64,000 nt of DNA. Origin: Siphonodentalium dalli. Lineage: Eukaryota; Mollusca; Scaphopoda; Gadilida; Siphonodentaliidae. The position numbers were made by a program, and so were the translations under genes. The stretch is from positions 76,596,705 to 76,660,704 of the forward strand of contig CP136067.1 in assembly GCA_032622095.1 (NCBI GenBank), read 5' to 3'. Below the pieces are notes generated by a model. It saw only the letters and a program-made list of their open reading frames with translations. It was not told the DNA's origin and did not search any database. How positions within the stretch are numbered: position 1 is the first letter of the stretch; every line of letters begins with the position of its first letter. This document shows, piece after piece, positions 13,995-26,828 of this stretch.

Positions 13995-14375
13995 CAGGGG
14001 CGCCGGAAGAGGGGGGCAGAGGGGGCAGCTGACCCCCCTGCCCTAGACAAAGGGGGGGGGGGCGAGCGGGGGCAGGACTTGCCTTTTTTCTGGAGACAGA
14101 AAATGCTTTTTGTGTGTTTAATCTCGTGTTTTTATAGCAAAATGTGACTTTTTTGGTCCAAATACCACCAATTTCACAAGGAATATTAATTTTTTGTCAA
14201 TTTTATCACAAAACGACCATAAAAACCGACAAATACCATTAAAATAGGGATTTTTGCCACAATGAATTTATGGTTATTTTCCCGAGTTTGCGGAGAAAAT
14301 GCCCTTTTTTGCGGAAAAGTGCCCTTTTTGTAGGCTCTGCCCCCCCCCTGCCATTGGATGCTTCCGGCGCCCCTG
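13995..14375. mobile_element. 381-bp hAT-type MITE
   Basis: The element begins CAGGGGCGCCGGAAG and ends with its reverse complement. An 8-bp target duplication flanks it, TACGTGAG at 13987-13994 and TACGCGAG at 14376-14383 (7 of 8 match). CAGNG termini plus 8-bp duplications define hAT elements. The interior contains long G and C runs near both ends and no transposase. Confidence 0.88.
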
Positions 14376-14383
14376 TACGCGAG

Positions 14384-16201
14384 CCACATTGCTTCCACTC
14401 AATATGGAATAAATCAAGAATATATCATTCGGTTCAGAATGTGACTGATATTTAGGCCACTATTTTGAATAACTGTATTTTTGTCACCGAAGCAGGTAAT
14501 GAAGGATTGGACAAAATGGACCCTCCCCCGTGGAAATTAACCTGGCACGGTGGGTGGGTACGGGGGGAGGTATTTTCATAACTATAAATACTTTCCGGCA
14601 AATTTCTATAATTGTTCACCAATAACGATGGAAGTGGTGAATGGGTTCCTTTTCTGATTTAATCATCATACATGATTAGGTTGATTTTTCCGTCAACGCA
14701 CTTGAGTATTTTGTAAGTATACATTATGCTCAGTCTCTTGTAATGCTGACTATAATCTTATCAGATTTTCGTGACTCTGGAACTCAGACTCATATGTGAT
14801 GTCTTTATTGACGGGACTCCCTTCATTCCATTGGTCATGTCTCAGACTTGGTGTCATTTCATTGGTTGTGCGCAACAGCTCATTGCAATGCGGAATTCAT
14901 GGTCTATAAAAAAAATTTGTATAATACATAATACATGCGGCATTTTCATAATTCATTATACTCAACAAAATGTAGGATAATAACACAAAATCAGTCATAA
15001 AAATGAAGTCCAGTCTTCTCTGAAGAAACTCAAACATGATAATTCATTTGAGATTTTCATGAAACGACATCTGCCCGTTTGAAGTGAAGGCGGATAAATT
15101 TTCCACCGAACTTCAAAAGGTAACCGCAGTTGTCAATAGATCCCAATAAGTTTGTGCTCACTGTATCTGCCATTGAACTGTCATTTATTATTTCGAGTAA
15201 AATCAAAGAGAATTTGCTGTCAAATATGTTTTCTCTCAAAATTATTCTTTTTCCCGAAGCTTATTATTTTTAATATTTTTATTATTTTGCTAACTCGACA
15301 AAATCATCCAGTCAACGCCATATGTATATATCCAAAACGATGCTTGTTTTGGTCTTCTCTCATCCCAAAATAATGTTAATATTACTGAAAAAGAATATGT
15401 GTAATTTTAACATTGAGTGCAGGCATCACCATGTTTTGAACATGCTTATAAATTTAATTATTGTGAATAGAAATATCGAATATGTGGTGCCGTGATGTTT
15501 CTTCCTTGAATATCGCCGTTGTTAACATCGGGAGTGTAGTAATCCATCCCTGAGTATCGAAGCTGCGAGACACGGCATGATCAGAACACAATTAGTCCTG
15601 ACAATTAGTGACTGTCTAATTTAGTGACTCTATATAGCGATGTTCCATGTTGGAAACTAGGAATCCCAAACATATGATTAATTTTATCAGCGCACGGTTC
15701 GCTATGATGAATGTCACATAATTACAGGGTAGTAGGAACGTCTCATTCTTTGGCTCGGTGAAAAATTACGGTGACAACGGAGCCATGGCGTTCTCAGACG
15801 GGAGCAACTTTGTCAACTCCGATTCTGCTAACTATCTCGTATCAATTATTTACGTGTGCGCGTAGATAAAATATTACTCTGCCATAAATCAAAAGTTGGG
15901 ATAAAATCTCAGCAGGGATCCCCGAGGCCAGACTTACATTCGAATAGAGCAAGTTTGTAGTATTTCGTTGGTGTATACTTGTTATTCGTTTCAATTATAT
16001 CAGCGCAGCTCTCCATAAAAGAAGCGCATACTATTAAACTAAATCATCGTTAGCTCTGAAAGAAACTGCTTATAAATTATGCCCGATTCTATCACAAGAT
16101 TGGCGCACAACATTATTTTCTGTGCACCACGAAATTGAAAGTCCCGAAATACTATATATTATTATAGCATATAGTATTATAGAATATAGAATAAAAATAA
16201 C
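14384..16201. other. unassigned intronic sequence
   Basis: CCTCCCCCGT ... ACGGGGGGAGG at 14523-14571 forms a short hairpin with G-rich arms. Otherwise no supported feature. Confidence 0.45.
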
Positions 16202-16205
16202 TTAA

Positions 16206-16788
16206 AGGGGTACTGTACGCCATTTTCATTAAATTTCCGGTGACAACAACTATCTAATATCGATAATATATAGAAACATAAGTAATTTGAGTCGAAGATG
16301 TATTCTGTAAACGCTCAGATTAATAGGCTATCTTAAAATTTAATAATTTAAAAGTTAATAATTTGATATAAATTGAATTTATGACTGGAGCCATAAAATG
16401 GCGTCAATTAAATTACGAATTTCCGTAATCAAACAAAGTAATTGAGGGATACTGGATTGTTAAACCGATCGCACACACGATCGCTTAAAATATTATGATG
16501 ATACGGGGAGAACACTCAAGCCACTCACTGACTATCGACGATACAATAACTTAAATGATTATATGGGACTAGTATGCCTATAATATAACTTTTATTTGAT
16601 TCATTTGGTTGAAAACTGTACAAAAATTACTCGACAACGACAATTTGTATTTTTGCATTCCGGTAAATTTGTCATCCGTAACACTACTTCGTACTCAACA
16701 GACTTTCAAATAATGAAAAAATTGTTACCTTATTCTCCGACTCGGATACTATAGAAACCAACAACAACATTTGGCGTACAGTACCCCT
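16206..16788. mobile_element. 583-bp DNA transposon/MITE with TTAA target site duplication
   Basis: Perfect 17-bp terminal inverted repeats AGGGGTACTGTACGCCA are flanked by TTAA at 16202-16205 and 16789-16792. The interior is AT-rich with no coding sequence. It sits in the first ETS intron and ends about 66 bp before the exon-2 acceptor. Terminus and target resemble the 27504-27997 element, suggesting a related TTAA superfamily. Confidence 0.9.
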
Positions 16789-16857
16789 TTAAACGAGTCT
16801 CTAAAGAACTACGACCTGTCTTTAAAATATGTCACAAAAGATTTCTCTTTCTTTCAG

Positions 16858-17110
16858 ATAAACTGGCAATCCGGATAAAATCGGAACCACGGGTGGACAA
16901 CTCATATTCAAATTGTACATATAGACAATTAGCAAAATGTAAATTTTCATACCCCATACCGTACGATTACTACGATCACGGTTCTATAAATAGCAACTAT
17001 TCTCAGCCGGCATCTCCTGCGGATTCCACGTGCTCATCGGTGTCCAACCACAGCCCCATTACCAATCTATCTCCACTACGCAGAGACAATTCAGCCGACC
17101 ACCACAGCAG
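16858..17110 (+). CDS. ETV1/4/5: ETS gene exon 2: IKSEP (SUMO-type) motif and Ser/Pro-rich linker
   Basis: The acceptor is tttctctttctttcag before 16858 and the donor is CAG|GTGAGT after 17110. The exon encodes about 84 residues opening with KLAIRIKSEP, the counterpart of the LKIKKEP sumoylation-type site in vertebrate ETV1. An aromatic KFSYPIPYDYYDHG segment and a Ser/Pro-rich stretch (SQPASPADSTCSS, HSPITNLSPL) follow; the S/T-P pairs are possible MAPK sites. It ends two bases into an Arg codon completed by exon 3. A 583-bp MITE stops only 66 bp upstream of the acceptor, and the minisatellite intron begins about 300 bp downstream. Confidence 0.85.
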
Positions 17111-17420
17111 GTGAGTGCGTTTACTTTGCCCATACACACATCGAGTAGCGTACACTGCAGTAGACTTCAAAATCCAAAAATCGAATGGAAAACCACACAA
17201 CAGTTTGAGACTTTATTTTCTAGAATAACATTGAAAATAAATAAGGTATTGGCTTCTTAAAAGAATTTTGGAAATTGTCAAATATTTGTTGCCAGTTTAT
17301 GATTTGGCGCTGCGTTAGGTTATATATCGATGGCATCATTTCAATGCAACAAGAGAACGACCGTGTCTGGGCAATGGTCTCTCATTTAATGAAAATTCGA
17401 ACCAGAAACACGTCAGGACC

Positions 17421-20396
17421 ACCGGCCCACCACGTGATCCACCAAAACAAACCAAGATACCCGTTAGAACCATCGACACACCAGAATAGCAACAAACCAG
17501 TTAGCACGCAAGAACCACCGACCCATGACACGATCTACATATACAAACCAGGTAGCACGTCAAACCCACCGACCCATGACACATGATCTACATATACAAA
17601 CCAGGTAACACGTCAGAACCACCGACCCAACATAAGAACCACAAACAAGTTTAGGCACGCAACAACCACCGACCATCACATGATCTACCAATACAAACCA
17701 GGATACACTTCAGAACCACCAACCCACCATACAAACAACAAACCACAAACCAGTAGGCACACAAGAATCACCGACCCATCACATGATATACTAACACAAA
17801 GCAGGTGAAACATCAGAACACCGACCCACCACATGATCTACAAACACAAAATATGTAACACATCAGAACCACCGACCCACCACATGATGTATAAACACAA
17901 AATTATATGTGATCCACCTACCCATATATGCAGATATATGCAGAATCAGCAATCCATCATCCAGATAGAACGCAGGAACCATCAACCACTAACTGATCAT
18001 CTAACGCAAACAAAGATATATACACGCCATCTCAACAACCGACCCATCCCATGAACTACCAACACAAACCAGGCAACACGTCAAAACCAACGACCTACCC
18101 CAGGTACTACCAATACAAACCATGAACATGCATGTCAGAACAACCGTAACACAAGCCGGTAACACGTCAGACCCACCGACCCACCAGGAACTACCAAACC
18201 AAGCCCGGTAACACGTCAGACCCACCGACCCTCACAGGAGCTACCAACACAAACCCGGTAACACATCAGACACACCGACCCTCACAGGAACTACCAACAC
18301 AAACCAGGTAACACATCAGACCCACCGACCCTCACAGGAACTACCAACACAAGCCCGGTAACACGTCAGACCCACCGACCCACCAGGAACTACCAACACA
18401 AGTCCGATAACACGTCAGACCCACCGACCCTCACAGGAGCTACCAACACAAACCAGGTAACACATCAGACACACCGACCCTCACAGGAGCTACCAACACA
18501 AACCAGGTAACACATCAGACACACCGACCCTCACAGGAACTACCAACACAACCCCGGTAACACATCAGACACACCGACCCTCACAGGAGCTACCAACACA
18601 AACCAGGTAACACATCAGACACACCGACCCTCACAGGAGCTACCAACACAAGCCAGGTAACACATCAGACACACCGACCTTCACAGGAACTACCAACACA
18701 AACCAGGTAACACATCAGACACACCGACCCACCAGGAACTACCAACACAAATCAGGTAACACATCAGACACACCGACCCTCACAGGAACTACCAACACAA
18801 ATCAGGTAACACATCAGACACACCGACCCACCAGGAACTACCAACACAAATCAGGTAACACATCAGACACACCGACCCTCACTGGAACTACCAACACAAA
18901 CCAGGTAACACATCAGATACACCGACCCTCACAGGAACTACCAACACAAACCAGGCAACACATCAGACACACCGACCCTCACAGGAACTACCAACACAAG
19001 CCAGGTAACACATCAGACACACCGACCCTCACAGGAACTACCAACACAAGCCAGGTAACACATCAGACACACCGACCCTCACAGGAACTACCAACACAAA
19101 CCAGGTAACACATCAGACACACCGACCCTCACAGGAACTAACAACACAAGCCAGGTAACACATCAGACACACCGACCCTCACAGGAACTACCAACACAAA
19201 CCAGGTAACACATCAGACACACCGACCCACCAGGAACTACCAACACAAATCAGGTAACACATCAGACACACCGACCCTCACAGGAACTACCAACACAAAT
19301 CAGGTAACACATCAGACACACCGACCCTCACAGGAACTACCAACACAAACCAGGTAACACATCAGACACACCTACCCACCAGGAACTACCAACACAAATC
19401 AGATTACACATCAGACACACCGACCCTCTCAGGAACTGCCAACAGAAATCAGGCAACACATCAAAACCAACGACCTACCCCGGGTACTACCAATATAAAC
19501 CATTAACATGCACGTCAGAACAACCATAACACAAACCAGGTAACACGTCAGACCCACCGACCCACCAGGAACTACCAACACAAACCAGGTAACACATCAG
19601 ACCCACCGACCCTCACAGGAACTACCAACACAAATCAGATTACACATCAGACCCACCGACCCTCACAGGAACTGCCAACACAAATCAGATTACACATCAG
19701 ACCCACCGACCCTCACAGGAACTACCAACACAAATCAGATTACACATCAGACACACCGACCCTCACAGGAACTACCAACACAAACCAGGTAACACGTCAG
19801 ACACACCGACCCTCACATGAGCTACCAACACAAACCAGGTAACACATCAGACACACCGACCCTCACAGGAACTACCAACACAAATCAGGTAACACATCAG
19901 ACACACCGACCCTCACAGGAGCTACCAACACAAACCAGGTAACACATCAGACACACCGACCCACCAGGAACTACCAACACAAACCAGGTAACACATTAGA
20001 CACACCGACCCTCACAGGAACTACCAACACAAGCCAGGTAACACATCAGACCCACCGACCCTCACAGGAACTACCAACACACATCAGGTAACACATCAGA
20101 CACACCTACCCTCACAGGAACTACCAACACAAACCAGGTAACACATCAGACCCACCGACCCACACAGGAACTACCAACACAAATCAGATTACACATCAGA
20201 CACACCGACCCTCACATGAACCACAGCATAAAACTTGAAAAACGTCAGAACCACGGACCCACTCCAGATACTACCAACATAAACCATGGAGCATATGATC
20301 TATTAACACAAACCATCAACATGCCCGTCAGAACACCCGACTCAAACCAGGTACTATCAACACAAACCAGGTAACCCATCAGAGCACCGACCCAAA
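17421..20396. repeat. 50-bp minisatellite, about 3 kb, in the second ETS intron
   Basis: The unit contains ACCAACACAAACCAGGTAAC, ACATCAGACACACCGACCCT and CACAGGAACT; a common shorter variant lacks part of the CCTCACAGG segment. Units are homogeneous from about 18050 to 20230 and diverged at both edges. About 40-plus copies carry CCAGGTAACAC or close variants. The array starts roughly 300 bp after the exon-2 donor. Confidence 0.96.
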
Positions 20397-22486
20397 TAAA
20401 TAATTACTAGATTTAATTACATCAAACTCTTTTCAGAAAACACTGGGGCGAATTTTAATGTTTTTGTTTTATTCTTCCTAACATAAATGGTCATAGTCAG
20501 TTCAAGATATTGAAAGCAGTATCGTGTCTTATATAATACAAACAGACCGATTAAAGGGTTACAGAAACGTAATTTGACAGTTATTAGGGCATGAGGAAAG
20601 AGTTGTGTTGGGGGTTATTGTCGTTTCAGTGGCTAGTCCATATCGGCAATAAAATGCCATACTGTACCAGTTTTTATTCCCCGAACAACCCTGGAACAAC
20701 TGTCAATGTGTCATCGCTGACGTCCATGCAGCCAACTAGGTTAGATATTCTTGAGTAACTCTCAAGAAACCTTTGTACAATCTAGAGCGTGATGTATTTC
20801 ACCACGATGGCTGCGTGCATGTCCTTTGCGTGACATAGAAACCAGACCGGCAGTGTCCCTTGTGCGTGGTCATTGTGCTGATCTCCAGTTACAAATTAGC
20901 ACGATTGGTGGACATCATTACTCAAACCTATACATTCGTGTTCAAGACTTCCACGCTGTCCAATTAATATATGTATGCCTATCTGTATACTGCGATCATT
21001 ATGTCTATACAATCACCCCTTATCCGTCGTGCATGTTGTGCAGAATCATGTAGGGGCGTGCTACAGTCGATATTCACCTGAGCAACATTTTTAATAACGA
21101 GGTGACATTACTGGTGAACACCTGAGAACTGGATAATATATATTATGTTTCGTGACGGATGATGCTCACCAGCGCGTGTTCAATGCTAACTCGTCTTCAC
21201 AAATGTCGATTATTTGAGTTACATGGCCCAAAAGTGATAATTCTCTTTAGTGATGTCATGTCACACTAATTTCGAGCTGAGTTGACCAATATCGAAATTG
21301 AAGCAGATGTAATGTGACCTTATGAGAACAGACCGGAACGTCACGTTTTCTATATAGAAAATTCAACTGGGAACTGCTCGTCCGCATGTGACGTGTCGTG
21401 ACTATATGTTTATGCATATGAAGAAATAGAAGTCATTCCTGTCACGTAAATATCAGACCAATGTCATGAAAGCTGTGTTGTGACACAAGTTTATATGTCC
21501 TTGCTGTGTCTTTTCACAATGCCATACACAACGAATGAAATTATTACCGGGGGGGGGGCTTGACAAACGTCCTTTAATTTGATGCGAATTATAATGATGA
21601 CTTAGCTCAATCCATCGTCTCTCAATCTATGGCAGAAACCATGATCGTCGTTGCGAAATTAAGTGCCACAGAAGAGAGCCTTCAAATTGGTATTAATCAT
21701 AATTTTCGCAATGTTCACGAAAACCATGGGTGGTATACTGTCGATATATTACCATCCTTACCCCGGGCCATTTTAATAGTAGTCTGCCCTCAAACTCAGC
21801 AAGAGTACTAGGCTGGTTCGTTCCATGCTTTTTGTTTCCATGGACACGGAATTATAATTGTTGATAGATTGGGAAATACGACATTTGGAGCACGGTCTAA
21901 TGGTGGGGTTTCTGCTATAATAATAGGCTTGATTATGCGACAAAAGTCATAGAAAAGTGCGGGAAACAATTCCACTTCGCATATCTATATGTCTCGTAGT
22001 TGTGGGATCTTGTTTATGGTGGGCTCGTGATTGAACGGTTCGCACCGACCCAAATTCTCATATAATGAAAGTATTTTTCACAATTGCTGTATTTTCAATA
22101 TATTATCTCTTGTATGCGTCAACGATCGAAGCTAAACAAATCATTAGAAATTTGTAGTTGATATCTTATTCGTTTAATAAATTAGTAGCTTTGGCAGAGT
22201 CGATGTCCAAATTTCCTTCTGTGCCATATTGGGGGCTTTGGGAGAACCAGATATCTATCGTTTCAAATCCAGTTCCATTCAGAAATATTTAGAATGTTAA
22301 TTTAAGCTTTTTTTTAACTACTTGAACAACCATAACATATACATTATATTCAAACACAATTCGAGTCGCCCTGTGGATTCGGTAATGACTTGTGCCTGCA
22401 TAAAGATACTGGATGGAGTATCTATCGTATGTGGTATCACATGCATGATTGGAAACACACCTTCTATCTCCAATATTTGTTTTCAG
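20397..22486. other. unassigned end of ETS intron 2
   Basis: No gene, RNA or clear mobile element. A G10 run is at 21549. Confidence 0.5.
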
Positions 22487-22731
22487 ATCACCAGAAACTA
22501 CTTGTCGGACCGAACTAACCAAACTCACTCCATTGGGACCTCACAACCATGAGCAAGGAAACCAACGGATGCATCCATACTTCCATCGTCATCTCCTCAG
22601 CCCCGCCCATCAACCACGCCCTCGGTGTGGCTCTGCTTCATCTCAGACGATGGAGTTTCACAACTATAGAGAATATAATGATAGCAATTCGGGTGTGAAA
22701 CGTGAAACACGGGAATCGGTTTATGAGAAGA
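22487..22731 (+). CDS. ETV1/4/5: ETS gene exon 3: central linker region
   Basis: The acceptor is atttgttttcag and the donor GTAAGT begins at 22732. One base completes the Arg codon from exon 2, and the exon then reads SPETTCRTELTKLTPLGPHN, followed by a His-rich MHPYFHRHLLSP segment, a GSASSQTMEF stretch and VKRETRES. The GSxASQ and VKRE-like elements resemble the linker of PEA3 proteins (GSAASQ, IKQEPRD) just before the ETS domain. No globular domain is expected here. It ends after the first base of an Asn codon completed by exon 4. The exact phase match on both sides is the main support. Confidence 0.82.
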
Positions 22732-24659
22732 GTAAGTATGTCTATCCACATGTTGAATATATTTGAACATATACACACTTGCCAACATTATCGACTGCAT
22801 CAATCAGAAGAAACAAATCGTCAGACTACTTCATCAAAACCAACAAATATGTAGCCAATATCCGGCACTTTCAAGTCTAAATGTAACTCAATGAGTCACC
22901 CATATATCATGCATATGCTCATGTTAAAATGGACGTTAATTTCGTTGAGTTCCTTGGAGTTTTGATGTTTTGGTGCAATGTGGTCTCGTACCTGTTGTAC
23001 GACGCAACAGCATCACATTCCTTATATATTTAGACTCAACTGCATGGATGTATAAACGAGCATTCTGTATGTGTATTACTCGCGCGTTACACGATGATGT
23101 CATGTTTCACATGATATGGTAACACGCCAGAGGTCTCAGCGCGACGTTACTTTCATTGTTGTTTAAAAGTAAGCACATTGTCTGCGCCGAAGCAGGAAGT
23201 TGATAGCTTGTGATAAATACGATGGCATGGTTTGTTATGCATATTTAGATATCGTCAGCAACAACTTTTGAGCTTTCTTATACATCTCAGTCATCATATG
23301 TCAAATTCCAAGGATCTTTGGTGTGATTATGAACCACCATGGTTTAGTTCATTCATCTGTTGCAGAGTTATGGCCCTTTAGTAAGAAAAAAATCTATGCC
23401 AACCTATAATTGGTATCTCTGGCATCTTATAGGTGTTATGTTTGAATGATCGTAATTATGCTCATGCGGCAGAATGAGGCGAACAATATTCACATGCATG
23501 TAACATGTTTTGTCCATTCACTTCTGGTGTTATGACACTTATGGTGTAAAATACGTCCATGTATGTTCTTCATCTTAGTTCGGATCTGAATGGTCTTTAG
23601 TGTAGCCATAATCGAAAATGAGATGAAGTAACTATGCCCACATGCAACAAGTGTTGTCCGGTAATCGCCGGATTGCGACATCTTTCGAATTATGCCGCCT
23701 CATAAAAGTATTGAACCTCAGCGAAAAAGCCAAATTTGCGGGGAATATTCTGCGCACTGCACTTATAGTTTTAAAATAGTTTAAAAAAAATAATTCCTGC
23801 CTCCAATTGACATCATCACACTTAATAAATATGACTGGGTGAGTCTCGATTAGGACGAATATGAACAGTTCAATCCATGTGTAAACCTGACTTACTATAT
23901 ATAGACAATGGGCAAAGCTTGACAAACGCTGCTTTGAGGGTTACGCCCTTTTCGCATCACCTACGAGATCATTATAATATACCAGCTATATACTTAGGGT
24001 CATGTATCTTTGATATCTGAATTGTATTGTAAAGTCCAATTAATGCATTCTTTTTATTTTTTCCCTTTCGCCAGTTTCTGATAATCTCAGATTCTCTAAT
24101 AATGAATTGCAAATGAGTCTACCGGAAGCGGCTTGGATTACAAGGGGAAGTAATTTGCGTGCCCGTATGATTGACACTAGAGAACGCAGCTTGAGCAGTT
24201 GATTTCTCTGTGTTTAATTGCATCGCCTCTAATCGCGTTAGTTCTATGTGCTGCATTAACACAATGCTGGGGTTTCGACCTCTGTTCTGACACAGTTAGA
24301 ACTGAGACATCAATCGGAGGTGTCTCGATGTTAGGTATCCGCTGTAAGGTACATTATTGAGCAGTTATTCAAGACAGCCCTCTTATCTTGATTCAACTGG
24401 ATATACAAATGTTGTTCTTTAGAAAAATTTGGCATTTGTATTGTAATGATCAACTGATGACCGGCGTCGTCCCCTTTGTGAATACCGATATACAGGCATG
24501 TATATGCAGTTTATTTGAATCTGTTGGGCGTTTTTGTACAAGTTCATAATTATTATTAGCATCACAAACTATATACGTGTATCAAGTACAGACACTAGTG
24601 GACATGCAAGTTATGACCTTCTATATTTTAAATCATTCCAAGGTGATTTGAGTATCTTA
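22732..24659. other. unassigned part of ETS intron 3
   Basis: Nothing supportable; frames near 23490-23925 have no recognisable motif. Confidence 0.5.
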
Positions 24660-25905
24660 CCATATCAGCTAGAGGTCCCGGTGCCTCAGTTGGTAATATA
24701 CATGACGTATTAGGCAAACATAAGCGGTCCAGATTCCCTCAGTACTTGGTTCTTAACTTCGACTCGACTATGAAAAGACCCTCCGTATTTGTCATTGATA
24801 AGACACTTCAAAGTATTGCCGGCCAATTGAAATCTGTCAAACCGATCATGACAGGGCCAGTAACTGGCTCTCTCCCCCTGATTAAATGTTGAATGCTTTG
24901 TTGCAGTTAACAGCTACGACACAAACACCAGTCACGGTTGCTCCTCATAAAACATTGAATATTAGCAGAGCAGTTTTGAGAACCCGCGATCTATCCGAGT
25001 CGGAGATATCCGCTGAGTAGCCACCACAGGGCGTTACTGATGTTCGCAGATGTTCTAAGACAGTTATTGGACTAAAAGTTCCTTTGCATAGTTATCTTTT
25101 GACTTTCAATCGGCGCGAACATCCCTTACGATATTTTAAATGTCATGGGTATGGCCAGGAACATTGTAAAAGTAAAGAAACCATATATGCACGATGTGCT
25201 GGTTCTAAACTAAAATAGTGCTCAAACTGTCAAGGTTCACATGCTGCAATAGATCATTCACGTCCCACATGGGGCTATGAATACAAAATTAAACGGTGTA
25301 AGGCTGAAAAACGTCTATTGACGATGCAACTTTTGCTCACAAACAATCCACTCAAGTTGACCCAGTTACTGCAACACAATCTATTCTCAACAAAAGTCGC
25401 CTGTTGCTTCGAAAAAATAAATCGCTAAAGTGACTCCAACGACTCTCGGAAAGAGGGGTACATATTTTAACTATCAAAATTTGACCAGATTCTTGACGAG
25501 GAACGATTAACTCTACAAGGCACCAAACAGTATTTGTGATTGAGGCTGTCGGTTGGGGGAAAGATGACAATCTTATGTCTCACTCACCCGACCGCCGGCT
25601 TGACGCACGATAAAGGTTCATGTGCGATTCATCAAATATTATAAATACCGTATCAGTGCAAAGTCAGATGGTAAATTCGTGTTATTTATTTCCTATTTAT
25701 TACGTATTCTTGTTATATTTTATACGTTTATAGTATTCTTGCACACTTGTCAGTTCTTGAATTTATATTCCTGACTCCAGTGGAAACATTCCTCTTGGGT
25801 GCTTTTATTTGTACCTAGCTCATTGCTTTCATCTAATCCGCTGGGATATGGCCTAGTGGCTAAAAAAGACGTTAAACACTCAATCAGTCAATCAATCAAC
25901 CGTAT
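24660..25905 (+). mobile_element. LINE relic: gag-like ORF1 with CCHC knuckles joined to a 3' end
   Basis: From about 24772 the frame reads RPSVFVIDKTLQSIAGQLKS and later VAPHKTLNISRAVLRTRDLS, LTFNRREHPLRYFKCHGYGQ and CSNCQGSHAAIDHSRPTW. This is the layout of gag-like ORF1 proteins of non-LTR retrotransposons, with zinc-knuckle Cys residues. Several stops and frame changes break it. The knuckles C-x2-[missing]-x4-H-x4-C are partly degraded. No reverse transcriptase follows: the sequence goes to an AT-rich stretch and ends at GACGTTAAACACTCAATCAG plus a (TCAATCAA)-type tail at 25881-25900. The RT region has been deleted or was never copied. A weak tRNA-like A/B-box pair at 24666-24745 lies upstream. 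Confidence 0.75.
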
Positions 25906-26828
25906 TTCCAAAAGGACTTGGACATAATTGTTTTAATAATTGAAGAGCCATATTGGAAATACCTGTAGTCACTTTGGAAGCTCAAGGCCAAGGAGAAGAT
26001 CGTTGATTTCATACTTTTCGTATTCCCAAATCTTAACACACACATGCATGATCCATGATGAGATTTAATGATAGGGTTACTCTTCACAGGCCTTTTTGAA
26101 ATAGATTCCGGGGTAAGAAATAATAATAGTGAGTCGAAGTCACCAGTCCAGTATAAAATAACTTTTCTTGGTATTTATTTTATACAATTAGTAATCCTAT
26201 TTGGCCACCCGATGTTACTATTTTAGAACCAATATATCAAGACAGCTTTCGAATAATTTCGTGAATGTTCGGAAAAGTCAAAGTTTTACATGCTCGCGTG
26301 TCCCGGAAACAAATTGATTCAAGTTGGACTCTCATTGATCGCTCGTCAGAATTAGAATTTAATTTGCATTTCTGAGCAGATATTGTATGTATATAGCGTT
26401 TGGTTTTGACTATGTTTCTTTCATTAATAAGGACATCCGGTTATCTGAAAATGTGCTGTTGTAATTGGTAGCCCGGAAGAGAGCCCATATCTTTAACTCT
26501 TAAAGTCAACGACATGACCATCTGAACACGGCTATTCACTTCCGAGCGAAGTTCACAAAATATGTTCCAATATATTGAGCAAACTCATAAACATCTCTTT
26601 TCAAGACTGGCTGTGGTAAATCCATCACAATATCCATAATAGTAAGTATAGCATTGGCATTGTCAAATGGATTTTTATCTGTGTGATTGTTTCTGCAGTT
26701 ACTGAAATATCTCCAGAACCAAAGATTTGTGTTAATACATTGTACTGCTGAGACGTTTTGTGTCTAATCCATGGTTGGTTGAAAATCATACGGTACAACA
26801 ACTGACTGACACAATTTTGCTATCCATC
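25906..26828. other. region between LINE relic and transposase-like pseudogene
   Basis: On the minus strand a stretch at about 26555-26690 reads DNANAILTIMDIVMDLPQPV and VYEFAQYIGTYFVNFAR, which looks protein-derived. It may be the far C-terminal remnant of the adjacent pseudogene or another relic; I cannot place it. Confidence 0.35.

Noticed and set aside
14549-14571. G-quadruplex candidate GGTGGGTGGGTACGGGGGG
   Set aside because: G runs are adjacent with missing loops; weak without measurement.
24666-24745. tRNA-like A/B boxes upstream of the LINE relic
   Set aside because: CGGTGCCTCAGTTGGTAATA and GGTCCAGATTCCCTC are suggestive, but there is no cloverleaf; kept only as context for the LINE relic.
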